From contig LSRX01000511.1 in the NCBI GenBank assembly GCA_001939145.1, positions 127,153-191,152 of the forward strand: a DNA stretch of 64,000 nt. The letters are read 5' to 3'. The position numbers were made by a program, and so were the translations under genes. A model generated the notes under the pieces. The model ran no database searches and was not told the DNA's origin. It saw only the letters and a list, made by a program, of their open reading frames with translations. Numbering within the stretch: position 1 is the first letter of the stretch; each line of letters starts with the position of its first letter. The stretch comes from Symbiodinium microadriaticum. Its lineage: Eukaryota; Sar; Dinophyceae; Suessiales; Symbiodiniaceae. Shown here piece after piece: positions 57,265 through 64,000 of the stretch.

Positions 57265-57605
57265 TCCTTGCTCGCTGAGTCGTCGCAGCAGCGTCCCAGG
57301 TTGCAACTCACCTCGTCAACCAGCGTTTCCGTGCTCCCGCTTGGGACGCCGCGCTTGCCAACGCCGCTCTCCCTCCCCACAAGGCCGTCGAAGACGGCGA
57401 TGGGGATGGGGTTGACGACTTACGTGGCTGGCAGCGCCGGGCTAGCCGAGCCTGTGATGAGCGCGCGCTCGAGACGCATTTTGCCGACCTTTCGCCAGCA
57501 TCTCGTGCTGTGCTGCAGCCAAAGCCTCGACCCTCTGGGGGACCGCAGAGCCGCTTGTGACGCTGCGCGGCAACCGAGAGCATGCCACTCTACCCAAGCG
57601 GCCTG
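57265..57605 (+). mobile_element. R2-like retroelement fragment (linker to zinc region), decayed
   Basis: Plus-strand HLVNQRFRARAWDAALANA, LPPHKAVEDGDGDGVDDLRG, WQRRASRACDERALETHF, ADLSPASRA matches LRGWQRAAASACDERAFETH and LSQLDPASRA of the near-intact copy. A shifted frame then gives LDPLGDRRAAC, like the LDQLGDHRSAC zinc-region motif. Truncated at both ends. Confidence 0.7.
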
Positions 57606-57905
57606 AGCGGCAGGGGCGCTGGCTGCGCGGGCTTGTGCGATAAGTCGAAGGAATGTCGCGGCTTCCTCACTCCAGAAACGAGTCCGTTAACGACCATGTG
57701 TCATGGTCAGAGCGTGAAACTACTTTGCTTGCCAACCCGTTCATATGGTAATGAAGCACAAGGAGCAAAAAGCAACAAAAACACAAAGAAAGGTGAACAT
57801 CAACCTCAATGAAGAGTTGGCAAGCTCGACTCACGAGGTAGACAACTTGCACAGCTACTACGGAGCCTACGCAAGCGGTGCTCACGCGCTCATATCGGAA
57901 TGTAG

Positions 57906-58360
57906 TCAACATTCACACGCAGCAGCTGCTTGACACACATGTGCGACATAGGCAATGTTGCGCGAAATGTCACGTGCGCTGTTGATGCAAGGGTTGGTGC
58001 TGAAGAGCCTGTGTAGCGATAGTGGGGCAGAGCTACCAGACTGTTGCATCCAGCGCTGGCGTGCGACTTGGTGGGCGCTGCAGTTAAGCAATGCATGCTC
58101 AAGGGAATCAATGCCGACGGCACCAACACGGCATGGTGCCGAGGGGTCCGCATGACGGTGTCGAGCAGAACGCCCATCCGAGAAGTTATGATGTCGGCAT
58201 CGTGCAAGACCCCAGGAACGAGCTTGTGATGGACACGTTTGTCGCCCGTATACGATGGGGTGCAGTTGTGGTGTCGGCTGCCAATACAAATACTGCAACA
58301 ATGAGTCGGTGCCTTGGCGAACAGCCTGAATATGAGCGAACGCATGACTGCAAATTAGCG
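57906..58360 (-). mobile_element. APE/L1-like LINE, 3' half (after insertion point)
   Basis: The minus-strand frame ends in a typical LINE ORF2 C-terminus: CRVGAVGIDSLEHALLNCSA (C...C...H...C), HQVARQRWMQQSG, then a helical end DISRNIAYVAHVCQAAAACE and stop. It lies immediately 3' of the inserted R2-like element's poly-A tail and shares strand with the LINE half at 61.0-62.9 kb, so the two are read as one split element. Confidence 0.6.
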
Positions 58361-60985
58361 TTTTTTTTTGTTTTTTTTCCACGCACCTTTTTGAAGCCGT
58401 CGACGCGGTCCCAGTGCAACCGGAGCTACAGCCTACGGCGGGTTTCAGGCAGCATGTGAGGTTGGCGCCGGGAGGCGGCTGCTGGTCGGGGGGAGGCTGC
58501 CCCGCACATCCGCGAGGATTTCATGCAGTTCCGGCGCCTCACCCGCAACGCAGGCCTCACCAGCGGGTGGGAGCTCGAGCAGAGAAGCCGCGTAGGCTCG
58601 CATCGCAGCAACAGCGAGCATCCCAGACCACCTCTGCACCCAGCCAGCGCGCGCAGCCGCTCGCAGCGGTGCCGCGACGCTGGCGGCACGGTGTTGAGCC
58701 AAGAGGCGCAGGAAGGAGGCAGCTTCAGTGCTGAAGCGCCCGCCAACCTCAATCCCGAGTACGACGAGCCGCGCCCGTCTGGCGCCCGGGAGCTCTGGGT
58801 AGGTTTGGCGCCGTTTGCGTCTGGCTGCGTCCTGCACGGCGGCTGCGGGGCGGGTATCCGCGCCAGGCCGCGCGGAGCCAGTTCGGGTGACCGGGCTGAC
58901 GATCGTGGCGTCGATCGCGAGTTGGGCGCCGTGCCACAGAGGCAAGCCGTTGGCGACTACCTCGATGCGACGTGCATCACTGACAGGTACATCGATGTTC
59001 ATGTCGCCAACCCGAACATTTCGGGCCACTTGTGCTCCGGCCTCGCGACAGACGCGAGCAACAGCATGCTCCAGCGGAAGAGCCCGGGAGGCAAGAAAGC
59101 CGGAGGTGGCGCAGGCCGAGCGATGGTCGCCGAGTTGGTCTAGGCGTCCGTGGCAGGAGCACGTGCGCGGAGCACAAGGTAAGGGGAGGCGGAGGCGCCG
59201 GAGCAGCAGCACGCGGAGGTGCGCCGACGGCACGACAACGGCAGGGGATGTAGGGAACGCTGTGAAGGCACGGGCCGCATGGGGTCCTGCCTGCGAGAGC
59301 AGCAGCGCTCGAGACGCGGGGTCGAGTTGAGAAAGGTGCGTCTCGAAAGCGCGCTCGTCGCAAGCGGAAGCAGCGGCGCGTTGCCATCCACGTAAGGTTT
59401 CCTCGGCGGCCTGCGCGAGGTGCGGCGCCGGTGCAGCAGAGCTCTCCCCCCAGAGCGGCGTGGGGAAGCCTGCCTGTCGGACCGCGGCTGCCGCTGAGCA
59501 TGCCGCTGCGAGGGCAGGGGGCATGCCGGCGTGCGGTGAGTTCAAACTGGCGAGGAGCTGCTCGGCTTCGGTCGGAAGGCGTGCAAGCAGTGCGGGGAGG
59601 GAGTCCTGCCAGGAGGCCCAGTAGGCGGCTGGCGCTGCGGCTGCGGCAGACCGTAGACCAAGCCCTCCGTAGCCGAGTGGCAGGTGAGCTGCCGAAGCAG
59701 CTGCAGCCGGCAGTGGCGAGACAGCGTCTCCGTAGAGTAGCGTGCTGAGGCAGGCCGCAACAGCCCCATCATGCTCTCGAGCGTACTCGGTGGTGGAGTC
59801 CGGCGGGAGCATACGGAGGAGGTAGTTGGCGCGAGGCGAGGCGCAGAACAGCAGGAGGAGCCAAGCCGACTGCAAGTCGGTGAGGGCCGGGATGCGCTGC
59901 AGCAGGGTGTTGTGCTGGCGGCGCTTCTCCTGCAGGTGCTGTCGCACGAAAGCTGCGGATCCGAGGGGGGCGCCAAGAACGACGAGTCCCTGGCGTTCCG
60001 GCGGCGAGCTCCACGCCCCTACCCAAACATCGCCGCCCTGTTGGGGCTGGATGGCGGAGAGATTGGGGGGCTCCTCTCCCGCAGCGTTCCAGACGCGGGT
60101 CTTGCCCTGGTTGAGTTGGACTCGGGCGCGAGCCCACAGGGCGTCGCTGAGGGCGCCATAAAGAGGGGCGACCCGCTCGGGCGAGCACACGATATACGTG
60201 TCGTCCAAGAAAGCAAGCACGGCCTCACCCGGCACGAGGGCCGTTGCGACATCAGCCAGCGCGGCATGCTGGGCGAGCGCATAAAGTGCCGGCATGAGGG
60301 GGTCGCCTTGCTCCCCGCCCTCAGCCTGGAGCACCTCATGGTCGGCTCCGGCATCGTCTGTCCAGACATAGCAGCTGGCCGCGCCATAAAACTGGCGGGC
60401 AAAAGGCAGCAGGGGCTCAAGCTCGGGCCGTGAGCGCAGCGCCTCGAGCATGGCCTGCCTGGAGACGTGATCGAAAGCCCCGACGGCGTCAACAGAAAGC
60501 ACAGTGGCGCGTGAGTTGCACTCGGTGGCGACTTGGAGCAGCTTGAATAGCGCTTCAGTGCCAGCGCGAGTGCTGAGGCCGAATTGGAAGGGCATGCATG
60601 CCGTTTGCAAGGCAGCGGCGTAGTGCTGGGCCAGGGTGCGTGCAACCAGGCGGCGGAACACGTCGCCAACGACGAGCGCGCGGACGCGGCCGTTGGGCTT
60701 GCGCAGTGCAACGAGGCGACCAACCCGAACAGCGGCGAGCACGGGCTCCGGGAGCTCAGCATTAGCAAAAGAAACGGCTGCTCTGTGCAGGACTGCTAGG
60801 TCGCGCTCCTCATCTATGAGCAAACGAAGGTGCTCGCTTGTCATGCCAGAGGGCCCCGCCGCGGAGCCTCGGCGTGCGCCTCGCAGGCAGGACAGCAACA
60901 GTGTTGCTGGGACAGGGCAAGCCTCGGCAGGGGCGTGGGCTAGCGTTTTTGCATGCTGCAACCATCGGTGCATGACGGTGCGTGG
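58361..60985 (-). mobile_element. R2-like (RLE-type) non-LTR retroelement, near intact 3' part with poly-A
   Basis: On the minus strand the element runs from about 60,985 to a tail of A8-C-A9 (58,378-58,361). It is far more GC-rich than its surroundings. It is probably 5' truncated, because no N-terminal zinc-finger/Myb region of the R2 type is seen. It lies inside a LINE. The first 9 nt (CCACGCACC) are inversely repeated just before the A tail (GGTGCGTGG at 58,387-58,379). No clean target-site duplication was visible by eye. Confidence 0.7.
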
Positions 60986-61099
60986 CGCATTAAGGCGCAA
61001 TGCCACAAAACGAAGGGTCAGGCACCCCAATCTGCTGCAATTCACTTTGGATGGCAGCGGCCCATGAGGAGGGTTGCGTAACAACAAAACGGGCAACAC
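58445..61099 (-). CDS. reverse transcriptase with C-terminal restriction-like endonuclease
   Basis: An 884-codon open frame without a stop. Residues from about 82 (GPSGMTSEHLRLLIDEERD) begin the RT. Motifs follow in order: RVRALVVGDVFRRLVARTLA, FQFGLSTRAGTEALFKLLQ, VLSVDAVGAFDHVSRQA (motif A Asp), GGEQGDPLMPALYALAQH (motif B), and VLAFLDDTYIV near residue 297 (motif C, LDD in place of the usual ADD). Near residue 643 comes CSCHGRLDQLGDHRSAC, a Cys/His zinc region, then AVARVCREAGAQVARNVRVG, NIDVPVSDARRIEVVANGL, GAQLAIDATIVSPV, resembling the PD-(D/E)XK-type endonuclease of R2-class elements. Roughly the first 40 codons lie in flanking LINE DNA read in a foreign frame, so the native start is probably the Met near residue 43 or further upstream in a longer parent. 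Transposition protein, potentially functional. Confidence 0.75.
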   Translation of the reverse strand: MLPVLLLRNPPHGPLPSKVNCSRLGCLTLRFVALRLNAPRTVMHRWLQHAKTLAHAPAEACPVPATLLLSCLRGARRGSAAGPSGMTSEHLRLLIDEERDLAVLHRAAVSFANAELPEPVLAAVRVGRLVALRKPNGRVRALVVGDVFRRLVARTLAQHYAAALQTACMPFQFGLSTRAGTEALFKLLQVATECNSRATVLSVDAVGAFDHVSRQAMLEALRSRPELEPLLPFARQFYGAASCYVWTDDAGADHEVLQAEGGEQGDPLMPALYALAQHAALADVATALVPGEAVLAFLDDTYIVCSPERVAPLYGALSDALWARARVQLNQGKTRVWNAAGEEPPNLSAIQPQQGGDVWVGAWSSPPERQGLVVLGAPLGSAAFVRQHLQEKRRQHNTLLQRIPALTDLQSAWLLLLFCASPRANYLLRMLPPDSTTEYAREHDGAVAACLSTLLYGDAVSPLPAAAASAAHLPLGYGGLGLRSAAAAAPAAYWASWQDSLPALLARLPTEAEQLLASLNSPHAGMPPALAAACSAAAAVRQAGFPTPLWGESSAAPAPHLAQAAEETLRGWQRAAASACDERAFETHLSQLDPASRALLLSQAGPHAARAFTAFPTSPAVVVPSAHLRVLLLRRLRLPLPCAPRTCSCHGRLDQLGDHRSACATSGFLASRALPLEHAVARVCREAGAQVARNVRVGDMNIDVPVSDARRIEVVANGLPLWHGAQLAIDATIVSPVTRTGSARPGADTRPAAAVQDAARRKRRQTYPELPGARRARLVVLGIEVGGRFSTEAASFLRLLAQHRAASVAAPLRAAARAGWVQRWSGMLAVAAMRAYAASLLELPPAGEACVAGEAPELHEILADVRGSLPPTSSRLPAPTSHAA

Positions 61100-62885
61100 G
61101 GGCAGTAGGGCAGGTAGAGGGCATGCACAAGCATCCCACAGGCCGGCCGCTGTTGCGAGACGCGCAGACTACAAATCTAACCAACCAACCTGCCCTTGGA
61201 CTGCGATGGATGGGGCGCCGCGCGGCCATTTTAGCAAGCGACGACCCCATTGGCACACACGAGTCTGGAGTCTCTCGAGCTGGGAACCTGGAGGCAAGAG
61301 CTCAAGCCCAAACAGTGCACTGGGATGGACGTAAGAATGGAAAATGCGGTTGGCAAACAGTACGGGCAAGTTTTCAACAGCAGTCCAAGATAAACAAGCT
61401 GCCATTTGCCCCCTCAACATGTTGCCGCCACCCTAAGTTGCTTTGGAGCACAATACCAAGGTACTTGTACGATTTTACTACGGGCAATTCCAAACCACCC
61501 AGATGGATTTCAGGGAGTCGAGCTCGGCCGCGCCCGCAACACATGACGGCAAAATTTGTGGGCCTGCAGCAAAATGAAAACGCCAGGATTTAGCCCACTC
61601 AGCAGCAGCATCCAAAGCGAGCTGGAGATCACGACGGCTTTCGTTCAGGATTACAATGTCATCGGCATACAGCAAGACATGAAGGCGAGGGGCTGCAGGA
61701 GAGGGGCCACAGTGGACACCAGTACAGGCTCGTTTGATCGCGGCAGCCAAACCATTGATTGGAACTTTAAAAAGGGAACCGCTTAACACAGCTCTTTGGC
61801 CCAAACCGTGTTCAACACCCCATTGTTCAGACACAGAAGATGCCATGCGCACTGCAGCAGCGCGGTTGGAGACAAAGTCGTCAATCAGGTGCCATAAACG
61901 ACCTGTCACACCAGCACGGTGCAGACGGAGAAGGGCCCCGTCACGCCAAGCGATATCAAAGCTTTTCCGAATGTCAAGGAAAGCACAGTACGTGCGAGAC
62001 CCTTGTCGCAGATTCAGTGATTCAAGAAGGGTGTACACCTGCAAGTCCGATCCCCAACGAAAACCGGCCTGAGAGTCGTCAAGAATTGGGTCGACATGGG
62101 GTTGAATCCGATTCAGGATCATGCGCTCCAATGTTTTTGCGAAACAGGAGGTAAGTGTGATTGGGCGATAATTGTCATGGTCAGCGGTGCATGCGCCCTT
62201 CGGGATCGGAACAACAACGCCATGCTTGCAGCACGACGGCACGCAGGCACGAAATTGGCAAGCGTTGCAAAATTGCAAAAGAGCACGTTTCCACCATCCT
62301 AGGTCAACGTTAAGGGCTTCCTAAGGAATGTTATCACAGCTATTTCGCAAAGCTCGGTCGAGCTCACACAACGTGAAGGGCCGAAAATGTCCATCAAATT
62401 GGAACCGTGTGCAGCGAATACGTCGTGTGCGGCGGCGGACTCGTGCGAGATGGCGAGCACTGAATGGCGAAGAGTCCAGGAGTGCACTATGCAGAAAATA
62501 ATGTCGCCATTTATCCATGCAAGAGCGCTCCTGTGCCGTCGATGCGCAATGCTCCGGAGATAAGGAATGTGCAAGTCGACCTTTTTTGTGTCGAAACTTG
62601 CGCCTGACTTGGTTGGCAGCGGCACGGGGACAGCGTACTTGGAGTTCGTCCAACTGTCTCCACCACGACGACCAAAATTTTTTTCTTTGCTTACGGACGG
62701 TGCGATGGAAAAGATTTCGAGCTGCACGGAAGTGGCATTGCGTGTCAAAAGAAGGGTTACGCCGCCATTCACGCCAAGCGACGCACGAGAGCATTGAATC
62801 ACTGGTCGTCCCACCATCTGGGCTGGCGCTTCGCATTGCGAGAAAGCAGGCGGTATTGTGTAGGATCTGCAGACCAGGGAATTAG
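61000..62885 (-). mobile_element. APE/L1-like LINE, ORF2 5' half (RT), interrupted
   Basis: Minus-strand frames give a LINE ORF2 middle. RTVRKQRKKFWSSWWRQLDE and FTLCELDRALRNSCDNIP are followed by the RT: VVVPIPKGACTADHDNYRPI, LTSCFAKTLERMILNRIQPH, QAGFRWGSDLQVYTLLESLN, YCAFLDIRKSFDIAWRDGAL and VLLYADDIVILNES (catalytic YADD near 61,665). After a frame change it continues RIFHSYVHPSALFGLELLPP and RLLKWPRGAPSIAVQGQVGW to about 61,000, where the R2-like element begins. The usual GQG of motif B reads GQR here, and stops and frame changes show the copy is dead. The APE endonuclease region is not present, so it is 5' truncated near 62,885. Confidence 0.75.
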
Positions 62886-62904
62886 GATGTTATTCAAAAT
62901 CAAG

Positions 62905-63345
62905 ATGGGCTTGAATCTGAAATCAAGCCGGGTTTAGGGTATGACAGCACCTCTGCTGTAAGGAGCTTCCGATTGAGTTCAAGCCTGTTCCTGATACAGA
63001 GGCTTTAAATCAGATCCAAGCTGTCAGGGAGCAGCTCATAGTGCGAATGCCAGCTTGCATCCAGTTTCAAGCTCCCGTTTGCGGTGCACTGCTTCGAATC
63101 AGTTTCAACCCAAGTTCCTTATGTTTCGGCTTCAAATTGGGTTCAAGGCTGCCACTCAAGACTGCTTCCAAACCAGCTTTACATCGAAATCAACCTGTTC
63201 AGGAACGAGCCGATCATGGGCTTAGAATCGGCGTCAACCTTCCAGACTCGCAGGCAAACATTAGCTTGAAACCGGAGTCAACCTTACAGACTAGCAGGCA
63301 AACATTAGCTTGAAACCGGAGTCAACCTTACACCATAGCAGGTAC
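62905..63345. repeat. degenerate tandem repeat, about ten units of 34-58 bp
   Basis: Units built on AGCTT(G/C)(A/C)AA(T/C)CnGnnTCAAnCT occur near 62,910, 62,965, 63,001, 63,052, 63,091, 63,128, 63,162, 63,220, 63,263 and 63,308. The last two are nearly identical over 44-45 bp (CAGGCAAACATTAGCTTGAA then ACCGGAGTCAACCTTACA), so the array is youngest at its right end, next to the following gene. Confidence 0.75.
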
Positions 63346-63402
63346 AGTTAGTTACTCCTTAGCCTTCTTTAGTTGCAGTCCTGGCCAGTCCTTGAAGTAT
63401 GG

Positions 63403-64000
63403 ATGCCTTGTCCTGACCATGCTTTACCGAAGAAGGGAGGCCGCTCCGCTCCTCCCAGCTCTGCTGAGTCGTCCTCGTCCGCGGAGGTGCAGGAGGAGAA
63501 CCCAGCAGGCTCAGCAGAGGCGTGTTTGTCGGTGGTTGCAGACTCAGCAGCAGGCGGCCTTCCGGTTGCAGACTCAGCTCTTGACTCCTCCACGCTTGTG
63601 GCTGCCGAGAGCAAGGACAAGGGTGGCCGTGTGAGAGTGGGCTGGGCAGAGCATGCGACACAGCAACTGATTGGCGAAACTGATCCCAACCTGCGGCAAT
63701 GCGCACAGAAGTGGCTGCAAGAGAAAAGCATACTACATTCGACGCTGCGGAACAGCACTGACAAGAAGACCAAGACAGTCTTGTGCAACTGCAAGGCTTG
63801 CGAAGACTGTGATCGCCAGTACTGCTTCCGACTCCGCCAGCCAGCGCCGGATGCAAGCGATGAGAGCTACTTTCTTGTTGTAGAGCACAAGGGCACCTGC
63901 ACCAGCAAGAAGGATCTTCTGCAACGGAAGCTCCAGCTAGCTCGTGAGTATGCTTTGCAGCACAGTCCAGCTCGAGCCATCAAAAAAATGAAGGACGCAG
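63403..64000 (+). CDS. cysteine-rich, possibly zinc-binding protein, 5' part only
   Basis: The frame opens at ATG 63,403 (MPCPDHALPKKGGRSAPPSS) and stays open to the window end (~199 codons). Residues 15-75 are a Ser/Ala/Glu-rich disordered leader. From about residue 80 a folded part begins (GGRVRVGWAEHATQQLIG, DPNLRQCAQKWLQEKSIL), then a cluster VLCNCKACEDCDRQYCFRLR and FLVVEHKGTCTSKKDLLQ, with Cys at C-x-C-x2-C-x2-C-x4-C spacing and a later His-x3-Cys. The layout recalls DNA-binding heads of FLYWCH/Mutator-like transposase proteins, but that is only a resemblance. An in-frame TAG at 63,370 precedes it; a TTGCAG acceptor at 63,373-63,378 offers an alternative exon start. Plus strand, unlike the rest of the window. 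Confidence 0.6.
   Translation, partial: MPCPDHALPKKGGRSAPPSSAESSSSAEVQEENPAGSAEACLSVVADSAAGGLPVADSALDSSTLVAAESKDKGGRVRVGWAEHATQQLIGETDPNLRQCAQKWLQEKSILHSTLRNSTDKKTKTVLCNCKACEDCDRQYCFRLRQPAPDASDESYFLVVEHKGTCTSKKDLLQRKLQLAREYALQHSPARAIKKMKDA

Noticed and set aside
58523-60433. Plus-strand frames of about 200 codons
   Set aside because: Antisense to the GC-rich reverse-transcriptase gene; GC bias removes stops in all frames.

Overview
This window is nuclear DNA of a dinoflagellate, most likely a suessialean/Symbiodiniaceae-type alga, though the species cannot be read from the sequence. The evidence is: two relics of the dinoflagellate spliced leader (3' end GCCATTTTGGCTCAAG) embedded in the DNA; introns with GC and GA donors; an axonemal gene cut into many small exons; R2-like and APE/L1-like reverse transcriptases of types I associate with dinoflagellate genomes; and abundant microsatellites. 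No bacterial operons, tRNAs, rRNAs or CRISPR arrays were seen. Nearly all convincing coding sequence is on the minus strand, as expected for a unidirectional gene block; the only convincing intact plus-strand gene runs off the right edge.

Layout. 0-0.6 kb: exon-like pieces of an unidentified minus-strand gene. 1.2-7.5 kb: microsatellites, a ~295 bp tandem duplication and a perfect hairpin, with little sign of genes. 7.5-15.5 kb: minus-strand exons, most of them (14.0-8.8 kb) assignable to CFAP221/PCDP1, a ciliary central-pair protein with ASH domains. 15.5-19.8 kb: gene-poor, with a ~400 bp fold-back element and AT/CATA microsatellites. 19.9-25.5 kb: three minus-strand coding blocks, each headed by a (GA)n tract about 2.1 kb apart; two carry a spliced-leader relic directly after the tract, which marks them as reinserted cDNA. 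26.3-28.2 kb: an 80 bp minisatellite and a second degenerate repeat field.

30.4-49.6 kb holds the main object: one giant minus-strand gene. Five exons (49606-49075, 48926-48250, 46507-44556, 44157-34803, 34628-30405) join in phase through three GC-AG introns and one GA-AG intron to give about 5,579 residues. The predicted product is secreted. It carries about 34 copies of a cysteine-rich, roughly 110-130 residue module with an LCWC signature that I cannot match to a named family, interrupted by SEA-like, two F5/8C (discoidin), YHYH, SBBP-type beta-propeller and C-type lectin domains. This is a strong candidate for an undescribed giant cell-surface or extracellular adhesive protein.

50-62.9 kb is a transposon graveyard. 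Three plus-strand fragments of an R2-like (RLE-type) retroelement lie at 52.7, 55.4-56.2 and 57.3-57.6 kb. An almost intact minus-strand copy of the same family (58.4-61.0 kb, with a poly-A tail) has inserted into an older APE/L1-like LINE, whose two halves flank it (62.9-61.0 and 58.4-57.9 kb). A ~45 bp degenerate tandem repeat follows, and then a plus-strand gene (63,403 to the window end) encodes a cysteine-rich, possibly zinc-binding protein.
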